Shown here in pieces: positions 42,745 to 50,588 of a DNA stretch of 64,000 bases (position 1 is the stretch's first letter; every line of letters starts with the position of its first letter). Source of the stretch: Methylobacterium radiotolerans JCM 2831 (GTDB lineage: Bacteria; Pseudomonadota; Alphaproteobacteria; Rhizobiales; Beijerinckiaceae). The position numbers and the translations under genes were made by a program. The notes below the pieces were generated by a model. The model had not been told where the DNA came from. It saw nothing but the letters and a program-made list of their open reading frames with translations, and made no database searches. The stretch is taken from contig NC_010505.1 in NCBI RefSeq assembly GCF_000019725.1, positions 5,998,001 to 6,062,000 of the forward strand. Reading direction: 5' to 3'.

Positions 42745-42941
42745 GCTGCAGCCCTCCGGCGGTAGGCCGGGACCATCCGCGCGAGCACCAGCATCACGCC
42801 GCGATCCAGGCGCGGCGCCAGCTCCGTCCCGTCCGGATGGAAGGAGCGCTCGCAGAGGCGCATGGATTCGGCCGCGTCGAGCGCGCCGCCATAGGTGCCG
42901 CGGAACAGCTCGCGGCCCGAGAAGATGAGCACCCATGTCAT
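42741..42941 (-). CDS. small hypothetical phage protein
   Basis: 66 residues (MTWVLIFSGRELFRGTYGGALDAAESMRLCERSF...). It overlaps the RusA gene by 4 nt (ATGA) and the methyltransferase gene by 4 nt (GTGA), so it is translated as part of that chain. Function unknown. Confidence 0.65.
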   Translation of the reverse strand: MTWVLIFSGRELFRGTYGGALDAAESMRLCERSFHPDGTELAPRLDRGVMLVLARMVPAYRRRAAA

Positions 42942-43396
42942 GCCGCCGCCCTCACGGCTTGCGGCTCCAGCGCCGTGACCTGAATCACCAGCTCGGGCGT
43001 CTCGCCGTAGAACTTGCGGACAAGGCCATCGACCACGGAGGCGTCGTCGGCCCAGACGACGTGGTTCAGCGCGTCGCTGACCTTGGCGATGTTGTCCCAG
43101 TCGGGCTTGGTCGTGGGCCGCAGGCGGCGCTCGATGGCGTCCAGCCGCTTCCGCTTCGACCAGCTCGCCGGAATCGGCATGGTGGCGAAGATCCGGACCT
43201 CCAGCGGTCCGGTGAGAAGGGCGCGCCCGCGCATGACGGCGCCGGCCGCGAGGCGCAGGGCGCTCTCGTAGGCTTCGGTCTTCTGGTCGGGATGGGAGTG
43301 GATGCGCGCCACGCCTCCCCGATGGACGAGCTGCGCGCGGTGCCGGCCCTTCCCGCGAGGGGCGCCGGGCAGGCGGATGATGAGGGTCTCGGACAC
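42938..43396 (-). CDS. RusA-type Holliday junction resolvase
   Basis: 152 residues. N-terminal LIIRLPGAPRGKGRHRA is followed by the RusA signature KPDWDNIAKVSDALNHVVWADDASVVDGLVRKFYG, which holds the catalytic aspartates, and by PELVIQVTALE. RusA enzymes resolve branched DNA before packaging. It belongs to the leftward replication block. Confidence 0.88.
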   Translation of the reverse strand: MSETLIIRLPGAPRGKGRHRAQLVHRGGVARIHSHPDQKTEAYESALRLAAGAVMRGRALLTGPLEVRIFATMPIPASWSKRKRLDAIERRLRPTTKPDWDNIAKVSDALNHVVWADDASVVDGLVRKFYGETPELVIQVTALEPQAVRAAA

Positions 43397-43411
43397 CGCG
43401 CGCCTCCAGGC

Positions 43412-44002
43412 TCAAGCGTCCGCGGGTTCGCGCGTGCGGCGCGACCGGGTCTCGCGGGCGGGCGGCTCCGGCAGGGGCGAGCGATCGGCTTCGCCCTCGG
43501 CGTGGCCCTCGTCGCCCTCACCGTCCTCATCGCCGTCCTCGGCCTCGTCGCCCTCGTCGATCGGCAGGTCGGGTTGATCCTTGTCCGCGACCGCATCGGC
43601 GCGCTGTCCGAAGAAGACGCTCGGCTCCGCCAGGACGAGGACCGCAGGCTTCGCGCCGTGCTCGGCCAGCTTGGTGATGTCGTCTACCGAGCCGGAGGCG
43701 CCGACCTCGAGCTTGAGGCCGTCCTTCACGGTCCACTTGCCGGTCGAGACCACCAGGTGGTCGAAGCCCTGGTGCGCCACGACCTTGATGGCCTCGCGCA
43801 CGGTCTTCCCAGCGACCTCGTCACAGCGGCCGATCATCAGCCGCTGCTCGTGCTCGGACATCTTGGTCCAGCACGGCATCTGCCGGCAGATGTTGTCGAG
43901 GATCCGGTCGCGGATATCGCCGCGCAAGGTCTCGATGCCGAGCTCTACATCGGCTTCGGCTTGCGCGACGGCGTCTGTTGTGGCTTCCATTGCTCTCTCC
44001 AT
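43412..44002 (-). CDS. hypothetical phage protein with acidic C-terminus
   Basis: 196 residues (an internal ATG at 43990 is an alternative start). The N-terminal ~120 residues (RDRILDNICRQMPCWTKMSEHEQRLMIGRCDEVAGKTVREAIKVVAHQGFDHLVV) form a conserved-looking helical region. The C-terminus is a long acidic run then basic. Frequently seen next to replication genes in alphaproteobacterial phages; function unknown. Confidence 0.65.
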   Translation of the reverse strand: MERAMEATTDAVAQAEADVELGIETLRGDIRDRILDNICRQMPCWTKMSEHEQRLMIGRCDEVAGKTVREAIKVVAHQGFDHLVVSTGKWTVKDGLKLEVGASGSVDDITKLAEHGAKPAVLVLAEPSVFFGQRADAVADKDQPDLPIDEGDEAEDGDEDGEGDEGHAEGEADRSPLPEPPARETRSRRTREPADA

Positions 44003-44074
44003 GGATGGGCACCACGCCCATTCTCTTCAGACCGCCCGGCACCCGCTCCCACAGCAGGCCGGGCGGTTCTCGTT

Positions 44075-44368
44075 TCAGGGGTGCGGGCGGTTGCCCGGCA
44101 GGCGCGTGTCGCGGCCGGCGTGGCGCGGCACACGCGGCTCCTCGACGACGGGCGAGCGGTCACCGAGCGGCGCATGGAACTGCCGCTGCGCGGTCGCCGG
44201 CGACATCGCCACCAGCGCGTGCGCCATCGCCTCGGCCCAGCCGAGCAGAGCAATCAGGCCGTTCCGCAAGATCGCGTTCACGGCCGTCTCGGGGACGTGG
44301 GCCTCGATGCCCTCGCGCAGGGTCGAGAAGTGGCCGGGCAGGGTGGTGACGAAGGCGCCGTCGGACAT
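44075..44368 (-). CDS. small hypothetical phage protein
   Basis: 97 residues. PGHFSTLREGIEAHVPETAVNAILRNGLIALLGWAEAMAHALVAM is helical with a hydrophobic stretch; the C-terminus is Arg/Pro-rich. It sits 2 nt after the gp49/66-family gene. Function unknown. Confidence 0.55.
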   Translation of the reverse strand: MSDGAFVTTLPGHFSTLREGIEAHVPETAVNAILRNGLIALLGWAEAMAHALVAMSPATAQRQFHAPLGDRSPVVEEPRVPRHAGRDTRLPGNRPHP

Positions 44369-44370
44369 CG

Positions 44371-45048
44371 TCAGGCCGCCCGGACCGGATCAGCCTCGGA
44401 CGCCGCGAGTTGGTCGCGGAGCAGATAGCCTTCCAGCGGCCAGAGCTGCCGGAAGGCGTTGTCATAGGCGTAGCGCTCGCCGACCTGCTGGTCGTAGTTC
44501 TCAGGCGCGGCCGGCGCGCTGTGCCCCTCGACGAAGAAGCCGTTCCGCAGCGTGATGATGCAGATCGTGAGGTGCCGGACGCGAAAGTATTCGACGTCGG
44601 AGATCTTCGCCTTGATCGACGCTTCGGTGACGCGAGGCGCCGTCTTCGTCTCGACGATCGCCTGCGTCTCGCCGAGCGACAGCGCCGGCTCACCGCGGGC
44701 GTCGGCTTGCTGCGAGACGGGCGCATAGCCCGCCTCGAACACGCCGCGCGGCGAATGCGAGAGGTAGCCGTCGCTCTGTCCCGGGACCGGTGCGTACCGG
44801 ACGAGGTAATCGCCCTCTTCCGGCGCCCCACGTGAGGCGAAGCCAGCCGGCAACTCGACGACAGCACCGCCCTTCAGCGCGATGCGACCCGAACCGTCCG
44901 ACCGGAACTCGGCTGCCGCGATTGGGTAGGCCTCGACCTGCTTGTGCGAGACGTGCGTCGGCGAGAATGGCGGCAGGGGGCTGCCGACGACGACGCCCTG
45001 ATCCGACGGCACCACGTCGCCGCCCAAGTCCTTCGGATCGCACCCCAT
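44371..45048 (-). CDS. N4 gp49/Sf6 gp66 family protein
   Basis: 225 residues. The C-terminal half carries the family pattern: VTEASIKAKISDVEYFRVRHLTICIITLRNGFFVEGHSAPAAPENYDQQVGERYAYDNAFRQLWPLEGYLLRDQL. The N-terminal half (AYPIAAAEF...GDYLVRYAPVPG) is a separate beta-rich part. This family is common in temperate phages; its role is unknown. Confidence 0.85.
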   Translation of the reverse strand: MGCDPKDLGGDVVPSDQGVVVGSPLPPFSPTHVSHKQVEAYPIAAAEFRSDGSGRIALKGGAVVELPAGFASRGAPEEGDYLVRYAPVPGQSDGYLSHSPRGVFEAGYAPVSQQADARGEPALSLGETQAIVETKTAPRVTEASIKAKISDVEYFRVRHLTICIITLRNGFFVEGHSAPAAPENYDQQVGERYAYDNAFRQLWPLEGYLLRDQLAASEADPVRAA

Positions 45049-45051
45049 CGT

Positions 45052-45540
45052 TCACTCCTCCTCGTTCGCGGCCCGCCACAGCGGCAGGTCCGTCAGATCA
45101 CCCGCACCCGACAGGCCCGGCACACGCGGGCGAGCATCCGGACGGACCAGTGCCGATGCGGCCGCCCGTCCTGGACGGCGCGGAGCTGCGCCCGCAGCCG
45201 GCGCTCCCCCAGGCGTGCGCGCAGCAGCCGGACGGTCGGCGCGAAGAGCCGCATGGAGATCCTCCCGGAGCAGAGCGTTGGTGGCTTCTGCGGCGTCGGC
45301 CGCGGCCTCGATGTTCGAGCAGAGCCGCTCGTAGGCGGCCCGGATGTTGTGCAGGACGTGCCCGTCGAGGCCGGTGTCCTGGCGGCCCATGAACTTGCGC
45401 ACCCAGGAGCCCGAGGCCCCGATCCGGCGACCGACCGCGTCGTAGGCGGCCATCTTCGAGCCCATGCTCGACTGGGCGAGGCGGACGAGCGCCGACAGCT
45501 TCGGCAAGGTCTCGTCCCGAGCTTGGGATGCGGTCAGCAT
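45052..45540 (-). CDS. putative phage regulator
   Basis: 162 residues from ATG at 45540; an in-frame ATG ~50 nt upstream is also possible. Residues ~1-60 (SALVRLAQSSMGSKMAAYDAVGRRIGASGSWVRKFMGRQD) look like a DNA-binding helix-turn-helix (GASGSWVRKFM). A coiled helix follows, and the C-terminal half is Ala/Arg/Pro-rich and disordered. It is the first gene of the leftward middle operon after a ~300-nt gap that contains a dyad at 45849-45866. Confidence 0.6.
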   Translation of the reverse strand: MLTASQARDETLPKLSALVRLAQSSMGSKMAAYDAVGRRIGASGSWVRKFMGRQDTGLDGHVLHNIRAAYERLCSNIEAAADAAEATNALLREDLHAALRADRPAAARTPGGAPAAGAAPRRPGRAAASALVRPDARPRVPGLSGAGDLTDLPLWRAANEEE

Positions 45541-45848
45541 TGCTCGGTTCCGGTCAGTCTTTGTCCCCACAGCGCCATTCCTTCGCGACATCTTGCGGAT
45601 GTCGCAGAGGAGCGCAGCGAATGCGGGAGGTTGACGGAGTACGCAGACACACGAGCGCGACCGCTGGCTTGGCGGCATGGACGGGCGCGCAGGTAGAGGG
45701 ACGACCCGGCCGAGGGTCCGAGATTGCGATGGTCTCGGCCGGGTCGCTCGCTGGCGGGAGGCGTGAGCCTGCGACCGCTGCGATGGGGGGAAGCTGTGCA
45801 CAGCCGCGCGGCAGCCAGTAAAGACGATGTCATAGCCCGTGCGTTACA

Positions 45849-45866
45849 GTTCTCGCGGACGAGAAC
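45849..45866. promoter_or_regulatory. inverted repeat, possible operator
   Basis: GTTCTCG and CGAGAAC are separated by 4 nt. It is between two leftward gene groups, upstream of the gene at 45540. It does not match the direct-repeat LexA box usual in alphaproteobacteria (GTTC-N7-GTTC). Confidence 0.35.
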
Positions 45867-45900
45867 GGCGGACCCGGCGATGTGCTTGAGCACCGACATT

Positions 45901-46407
45901 TCAGGCGCGCCTCCGAAGACGCGCCAGACCGCGGCCCATGCGCTCGCGAAGCGAGGCGGTGTTGTCCTGCCCGACAACGACAACCTCCGCGGGGCTGGGC
46001 GACCGGGCGGCAGCGACAGGCTCGACCGGAACGAAGCTGACGCCGCGGTCCATGGCATCGGCCATGCGCACCAGGTCGGCGAACCGGTCCCGGTGCGGGA
46101 GCAGCGCGAGCAGCTCGGCGTCCTGGGCTTCGGCCTGGAGGTGCTGCGCGGCGCGCTCCAGGTCGAGGGCCTGCTGCGCCATCTCGGCCGGCGCGCCGGT
46201 GTCCGGATGCTCGCCGCGCTCGACCTCGATGGCGAGACGCGACGCCAGGATCGCGAACGCGGCCGCAGCGCGGCGGCAGGTGCAGCTCAGGGCAAGTAGG
46301 TTCTTCGCGTCGGTCACGGTGGGCTCCAGGCAGGAGACCGCCACCGAGGCAGGCGCCTCGACGCTGGCGACGGCAGGGGCACGCGGCGAAAGGCGAGGGG
46401 CGGCCAT
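45901..46407 (-). CDS. hypothetical phage protein
   Basis: 168 residues from ATG at 46407, overlapping the previous stop (TGATG). The central helical region (CTCRRAAAAFAILASRLAIEVERGEHPDTGAPAEMAQQALDLERAAQHLQAEAQDAELLALL) probably forms a coiled coil. No enzyme motif. Confidence 0.6.
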   Translation of the reverse strand: MAAPRLSPRAPAVASVEAPASVAVSCLEPTVTDAKNLLALSCTCRRAAAAFAILASRLAIEVERGEHPDTGAPAEMAQQALDLERAAQHLQAEAQDAELLALLPHRDRFADLVRMADAMDRGVSFVPVEPVAAARSPSPAEVVVVGQDNTASLRERMGRGLARLRRRA

Positions 46408-46559
46408 CACAGCACCGCCAGGGCGCGACAGCCGATCAGCAGGGCCGGCAGCACGGTGATCGCCGCGATGATCGGCCGGAAGCCGAGCAGGCCACCGGCG
46501 GCAACGCCGGCAGACGCCACGACCATCAGCTTGAGGAGGAAGACCAGTGCTGCGAGCAT
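46407..46559 (-). CDS. 50-residue two-TM microprotein
   Basis: MLAALVFLLKLMVVASAGVA starts it; a second hydrophobic segment (IIAAITVLPALLIG) follows. It shares one base with the next gene (TGATG), so translation is coupled. A membrane microprotein near the immunity region; function unknown. Confidence 0.6.
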   Translation of the reverse strand: MLAALVFLLKLMVVASAGVAAGGLLGFRPIIAAITVLPALLIGCRALAVL

Positions 46560-46652
46560 CAGCGGGCGCCCCGCTGCGGGGCCACCGGCGCGGGCCGGAG
46601 CGTCGCTTGGACGCCCGACCCGCGCGGCCTACCATCGGAAGTGCGAAGACCG

Positions 46653-46916
46653 ATGGAGCTCAAAATGAACGAAGAGACCGTGGCCGTGCAGGCGGCCGAG
46701 ACGATCGCCATCCGCAATGCGGTCGTCTTCATGATGGCCATGCTCATGAAAGACACCCCTCCGGAAAGCCGAGATCCGGTGTTCGCGAAGTATCGCGAGG
46801 GGGTTCTGGTGAGTCTGGATTATTCGGGCCAGGACGGTCCAGTGATGGAGTTGATCCGCAAGCATCTGCCGGATGCGGCCGACAGGATGATTGCAGACAT
46901 CCGGCGAGTGATCTGA
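46653..46916 (+). CDS. small hypothetical protein, rightward between leftward genes
   Basis: 87 residues (MELKMNEETVAVQAAETIAI...). A Met-rich helix (NAVVFMMAMLMKDTPPESRDPVFAKYREGVLVSL) is followed by ELIRKHLPDAADRMIADIRRVI. It lies antiparallel to both neighbours and may be expressed from the prophage state. TTGGAC (46607) and TACCAT (46630) with 17-nt spacing could be its promoter. Confidence 0.6.
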   Translation: MELKMNEETVAVQAAETIAIRNAVVFMMAMLMKDTPPESRDPVFAKYREGVLVSLDYSGQDGPVMELIRKHLPDAADRMIADIRRVI

Positions 46917-46985
46917 GGAAGCCGGCCGAGCCGGGCACGCCCGACTTGGCCAGTTCGACGATCTGATGGTCGCGGTCGGCGCCCA

Positions 46986-47228
46986 TCACGCGGCCGCTCC
47001 CTCGACGGAGGAAGCGGCCGCCGACGGATCGGCGGGCGCCGGATCGTTGGCGAAGTCGAGCGCACGAACCGCACCTTCGGTCACGCGCTCGATCAGGATC
47101 AGCTTGTCGAGGCTCGGCTTGCGCCGGCCGTTCACATACCGCGTCACCGCCGCCTGGGTCGCGCCAATCATGGCGGCGAACTCGGTGTGGGTGAGCTCGT
47201 GCTGGCGAAGGTAGTCGGTGAGCCTCAT
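46986..47228 (-). CDS. Cro-like HTH regulator
   Basis: 80 residues from ATG at 47228. MRLTDYLRQHELTHTEFAAMIGATQAAVTRYVNGRRKPSLDKLILIERVT is a compact XRE/Cro helix-turn-helix; the tail is Ala/Pro-rich. It is divergent from the CI-like gene with operators between. No Shine-Dalgarno is visible and the predicted -10 lies 8 nt upstream, so the message may be leaderless. Confidence 0.85.
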   Translation of the reverse strand: MRLTDYLRQHELTHTEFAAMIGATQAAVTRYVNGRRKPSLDKLILIERVTEGAVRALDFANDPAPADPSAAASSVEGAAA

Positions 47229-47235
47229 ACCAACG

Positions 47236-47264
47236 AACATACCGTTACGGTATATCGGCGACAA
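47236..47264 (-). promoter_or_regulatory. leftward cro-type promoter with operator
   Basis: Minus strand -35 TTGTCG (47264-47259), 17-nt spacer, -10 TATGTT (47241-47236). The spacer contains the palindrome ATACCGT-T-ACGGTAT (47239-47253). Half-sites CTCATACCA also occur at 47224 and 47270 and, inverted, at 47319-47327 over the CI-like start. Confidence 0.7.
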
Positions 47265-47322
47265 GCCCCCTCATACCATTTTGTCCTTAGACGGCCTGGA
47301 CAGCGCGAAATATCACTTTGGT

Positions 47323-48042
47323 ATGAGCGCGTTGAAGCAATTTCGGGAAAGGGCGCGGCTGACCCAGCAAGAGTTGGCGGACGCGGCGGGCACCTCGCAG
47401 CCGCAGATCCGCCGACTGGAGGCCGGCGAGCGCAAGCTTACGAAGGAATGGGCCGAGCGACTCGCCCCAGCTCTCGGCATCAACGCGGAGACCTTGCTCT
47501 TCCCGCCCGCAAACCTGAACGAGCCGGAAGGTGACGACGGGCCTGGCTGGACGATCGACGGGGAAGCCGGCCTGGACGTGCCGGGCGAAGTCGCGGCCGG
47601 CCGATTCCTCACCGTCGATACTGCAGTCGACGAGACGATCTACGAGCGCGCCCCGGTGGTGCCGGACTCACGTTATCCGCGGAAGGCTCAGTACGGCCTC
47701 GTCGTGCGTGGCACCTCGATCAATCAGATAGCGATCGACGGCGACATCCTGCACTGCGTCGATATAGGGATCAGCGGGCACCAGCCGCAGAACGGTGACC
47801 TCGTGATCGTCGAGCAGATCCAGTTCGGCGGCCACCTGCGGGAACGCACCGCGAAGGTCTACCGCGTGGCCGAGGGCGGCTCGGTTGAGCTGCACCCCGA
47901 TAGCGACGATCCTCGCTGGCAAGAGCCGATCCATGTCCCTCGGCGCGAGCTGGAGTGGAAGCCGCGCGAGGACCTTCAGGTCGCAGTTCGAGCCTTCGTC
48001 ATCGGCACATATCGGCCGATGCAGAAGCTCCTCCGACGCTGA
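47323..48042 (+). CDS. CI-like prophage repressor with S24/LexA-type domain
   Basis: 239 residues from ATG at 47323. HTH at ~3-58 (LKQFRERARLTQQELADAAGTSQPQIRRLEAGERKLT). The C-terminal S24-like domain has a candidate Ala92-Gly93 cleavage site (GEVAAGRF), nucleophile Ser132 (VVRGTSIN...DGD) and general base Lys178 (RTAKVY), so RecA-stimulated self-cleavage and SOS induction are plausible. It maintains lysogeny through the ATACC-N5-GGTAT operators. Confidence 0.9.
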   Translation: MSALKQFRERARLTQQELADAAGTSQPQIRRLEAGERKLTKEWAERLAPALGINAETLLFPPANLNEPEGDDGPGWTIDGEAGLDVPGEVAAGRFLTVDTAVDETIYERAPVVPDSRYPRKAQYGLVVRGTSINQIAIDGDILHCVDIGISGHQPQNGDLVIVEQIQFGGHLRERTAKVYRVAEGGSVELHPDSDDPRWQEPIHVPRRELEWKPREDLQVAVRAFVIGTYRPMQKLLRR

Positions 48043-48044
48043 GG

Positions 48045-48311
48045 TCAGAAGGGAAGGCTCTCTTCCAGCCCTGGCGGCAGTCGGCCGAAGGCGGCGAGAG
48101 TCGTCGGCTCCGATCCGTCGTCGTATTCCGGATCCACGACCGTGCGCGTGAAGGCGGCCGCCCCAGCGGCTCGGCCGCTCTGGACCTTCTGCTCGGCAAT
48201 GCGGCACGCGTCGGCAGGATCTCTGCAACTGACGAGATTTCCCGCCACGAGCTTGCCCTTCACCAACACGAAGAGTTGCACGCTGTGAGCGACGATGGGC
48301 TTGAGGGCCAT
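48045..48311 (-). CDS. small hypothetical protein, paralogue A
   Basis: 88 residues from ATG at 48311, with GGAGAG upstream. HSVQLFVLVKGKLVAGNLVSC...DACRIAEQKVQSGRAAGAAAFTR, ending TLAAFGRLPPGLEESLPF. It is clearly homologous to the neighbour at 48346-48606. The pair lies between repressor and early promoter on the opposite strand. Confidence 0.7.
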   Translation of the reverse strand: MALKPIVAHSVQLFVLVKGKLVAGNLVSCRDPADACRIAEQKVQSGRAAGAAAFTRTVVDPEYDDGSEPTTLAAFGRLPPGLEESLPF

Positions 48312-48345
48312 GAAGTGCTCTCCTCTGTCGGAATGGATTGGTAAT

Positions 48346-48606
48346 TCAGAACGGAAGTATGTCCTTGGCTTCTGGTGGAACATCGCCGAACTCAGCGATG
48401 GTAATTGGGCCGTCTTGAACTCCGAACTCTCCAGATAAGCGCCGCGAAAACGCCGCTGCTCCTGTGGACTCGCCCCGCGCTACGCAACGCTCCGCCAATC
48501 GCCGAGCCTCGTCCGCTGTGCTGCATTCGGTGAGACGTCCCCGAGACCACTGCCCCGAGCCGGCATCCTGAAAGCGTTGAACGGCGAACTGCACGCTATG
48601 GCCCAT
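48346..48606 (-). CDS. small hypothetical protein, paralogue B
   Basis: 86 residues from ATG at 48606, with AGGAG upstream. HSVQFAVQRFQDAGSGQWSRGRLTEC...EARRLAERCVARGESTGAAAFSR, ending TIAEFGDVPPEAKDILPF. It shares the same length, the HSVQ start, the AGAAAF(T/S)R core and the FG-PP-LPF end with paralogue A. Function unknown. Confidence 0.7.
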   Translation of the reverse strand: MGHSVQFAVQRFQDAGSGQWSRGRLTECSTADEARRLAERCVARGESTGAAAFSRRLSGEFGVQDGPITIAEFGDVPPEAKDILPF

Positions 48607-48779
48607 GGTCACTCCTCTGCACGACCATTACTGAAGGTTGGCACGGGATGAGAACATAAAGCGAACAGAAAATACCGCTACGGTTTGAGCCTGTGGACTA
48701 GTGTGGATAGGCGCTCTGTTTCCGCTGCCAATCGGCAGGGCCACAATGCCCCCGCCACGCAAATTATGCCGAACTGGTA

Positions 48780-48807
48780 TTGACTGAACATACCAGAACG
48801 GTATATT
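48780..48807 (+). promoter_or_regulatory. rightward early promoter with operator
   Basis: -35 TTGACT (48780-48785), 16-nt spacer, -10 TATATT (48802-48807). The operator ATACC-AGAAC-GGTAT (48790-48804) overlaps spacer and -10. An outer dyad TGGTAT...ATACCA also surrounds the -35. It is positioned to drive the early operon starting at 48846 and to be shut by the CI-like repressor. Confidence 0.75.
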
Positions 48808-48845
48808 TGCTCCATTGCCGCTCACCGAGCCGATGGAGCCGTACG

Positions 48846-49070
48846 GTGTCCAACACCTCCACCCACATCGCCGACGTCATCGCCCGCATCGCGGCCGGTG
48901 AAGCGCCCGCCGCCATCGCTGCCCACGTCCTGGCGCAGCCGGCCCGCGTGATGATCGCGCTCTCCCACGAGATCGAGGACCGCGCCTTCGACGGCACGCC
49001 CTTCGCCGCGGTCTTCGACATCCTCTGCAACGGCGAGGCGTCCGACGCCCTCCTGCAGGACGCCGCGTGA
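48846..49070 (+). CDS. small early protein
   Basis: 74 residues from GTG at 48846 (MSNTSTHIADVIARIAAGEAPAAIAAHVLAQ...), helical. First gene after the early promoter, about 30 nt from the expected start of transcription. Its stop overlaps the next ATG. Function unknown. Confidence 0.6.
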   Translation: MSNTSTHIADVIARIAAGEAPAAIAAHVLAQPARVMIALSHEIEDRAFDGTPFAAVFDILCNGEASDALLQDAA

Positions 49071-49162
49071 TGGGCGCCATCGTCATCCTCGGCCTCATCG
49101 TCCCGGCGCTGATCGTCGGGACCTTCGCCCTCGGCGGAAACGCTCTCGGATGGGGGCGCTGA
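49070..49162 (+). CDS. 30-residue single-TM microprotein
   Basis: MGAIVILGLIVPALIVGTFA begins it. ATG overlaps the previous stop (GTGATG) and the next gene starts 1 nt after its stop. Almost wholly hydrophobic. Tight packing in the operon supports expression. Confidence 0.55.
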   Translation: MGAIVILGLIVPALIVGTFALGGNALGWGR

Positions 49163-49163
49163 C

Positions 49164-49538
49164 ATGGCCGGCCAACCCGCCACCGACGTCGACGTCCGCA
49201 TCGGCGGGCGCATCAGCGCCGCCCGGATCCGGGCTCGCCTCACCCAGCGCACCGTCGCCGCCGAGATCGGCGTCACCGCCGCCCAACTCCAGAAGTACGA
49301 GAAGGGCACGAACCGCATCAGCGGCGTCGCGCTGAGCATCATCGCCAAGCTCACCGGCGCACCCATCGCGTCATTCTTCGACGTGCCGGAGACGCCCGCG
49401 CCGCTGACGGCCCGGCAGACCGTCGACAGGGCCCGCGAGCACCTGCTGCAGGCGGCCGACCTCTACGTCGAGGCGCGGTTGGTCGCCGGGGACGTGGACA
49501 GCCCGCGCACGCTCGCCCTCGTCTCTGAGGCTGCGTGA
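49164..49538 (+). CDS. XRE-family HTH regulator, early
   Basis: 124 residues. GGRISAARIRARLTQRTVAAEIGVTAAQLQKYEKGTNRISGVALSIIAKLTGAPIASFFDV is an XRE helix-turn-helix followed by the usual short linker; the C-terminal helix may dimerise. As the third early gene it could play a CII-like or early-gene control role. Confidence 0.8.
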   Translation: MAGQPATDVDVRIGGRISAARIRARLTQRTVAAEIGVTAAQLQKYEKGTNRISGVALSIIAKLTGAPIASFFDVPETPAPLTARQTVDRAREHLLQAADLYVEARLVAGDVDSPRTLALVSEAA

Positions 49539-49825
49539 CGATGGCGACCCACTCCGCCAAGGCGCGCGCCGCCAGCCTCGCCCGCTTCGCCGCCCGCTGC
49601 GACGCTGGCAAGGCGAGCCTCCGGGATCCCCGTTTCCGCCCGAGCCAGAGCCCGGCCCTCAACGCGGCGATCGCCGACGTCGAGGACCACGCCCGGCGCT
49701 GGGTCGCCGCCCGCGTCGAGACCAACCGCGAGCTGGGCCGCACCGAGCCGCCCGCCCGCGACACCCGCCTCGACCTGTCCCTCGCGCCGGCTGCTGTCCG
49801 GTCGCCGACCGGAGCCCTGCTGTGA
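49535..49825 (+). CDS. small early protein
   Basis: 96 residues from GTG at 49535 (GTGA overlap) or 94 from ATG at 49541. Ala/Arg-rich and helical (AKARAASLARFAARCDAGKASLRDPRF). Function unknown. Confidence 0.55.
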   Translation: MTMATHSAKARAASLARFAARCDAGKASLRDPRFRPSQSPALNAAIADVEDHARRWVAARVETNRELGRTEPPARDTRLDLSLAPAAVRSPTGALL

Positions 49826-50196
49826 ACGCCCAGCACCCCATTCGCGCTGCGTTCGGGCACCTGCCCAAGGTCGCCCCGCACCTCGTCGAGAGCGTGGCCG
49901 AAGATCAGCCCCTCGTCCGGCTCGCGCCGGGCGTCACCGTTCAGTCCCTTGCCGAGCCGCTGCCCAGCGCCTCCGAGGCTCTCGGGCGCCTCGAATCCTC
50001 CCTCGCGATCCTCGACGCGATCAGCGAGTCCACGCTCTCGGCGGTCCACCACCTGGAGCGGGCAACGATCGCCGGCGCCGGACAGCGCGCCGACATGGGC
50101 CGCCTGGAGGACGTCGCCGCGAAGCTGGCCGCCGCCGCCCGCCGCGCCGAGGCCGCCCGCGCCCGCGTCGCCGACAAGCTGGCAGGTGCGCGATGA
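49822..50196 (+). CDS. small early protein, helical
   Basis: 124 residues with a long C-terminal helix (SALGRLESSL-like pattern then DVAAKLAAAARRAEAARARVADKLAGAR). It overlaps both neighbours by 4 nt. Function unknown. Confidence 0.55.
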   Translation: MNAQHPIRAAFGHLPKVAPHLVESVAEDQPLVRLAPGVTVQSLAEPLPSASEALGRLESSLAILDAISESTLSAVHHLERATIAGAGQRADMGRLEDVAAKLAAAARRAEAARARVADKLAGAR

Positions 50197-50588
50197 GCTG
50201 CGCCGTCCGCACCGCCCCGGACCATCAGGCGTTCATCGCCCTGGTCGACCGCCACGCCGCTGCGTTCGGCGTCCCGAGCTACAGCGAACTGGTCCGCGCC
50301 ATCCACGCGCAGGACCAGCGCGCCGCCGAGCTCTACGCCGCCCTGCGCACCACCACCGAGCACGCCGCGGCCGCGCAGGTCCTGCTCCTCAACACCGGTC
50401 TCGACCAGCCCCGCGAGACGCTCGACCGCGTGCTCGAGGAGGCGCTGGAGCGTGCCACCGCCGGCACCATGGCCGGGAACATCGCGCTCTTCACCGCCGA
50501 GACCCGCGTCGACCTCGACGGCCGCGACGACGTCACCGTGCTCGCCGACGCGCGCACGCGGCTCCGGGCCGCCGGGAGGCGCCTGTGA
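50193..50588 (+). CDS. small early protein
   Basis: 131 residues (HQAFIALVDRHAAAFGVPSYSELVRAIHAQDQRAAELYAALRTTTEHAAAAQVLLL). Helical, no motif. Both ends overlap neighbours by 4 nt (ATGA, GTGA). Confidence 0.55.
   Translation: MSCAVRTAPDHQAFIALVDRHAAAFGVPSYSELVRAIHAQDQRAAELYAALRTTTEHAAAAQVLLLNTGLDQPRETLDRVLEEALERATAGTMAGNIALFTAETRVDLDGRDDVTVLADARTRLRAAGRRL

Noticed and set aside
45849..45866. Possible LexA box
   Set aside because: The alphaproteobacterial LexA site is a direct repeat GTTC-N7-GTTC; this is an inverted repeat with different spacing.
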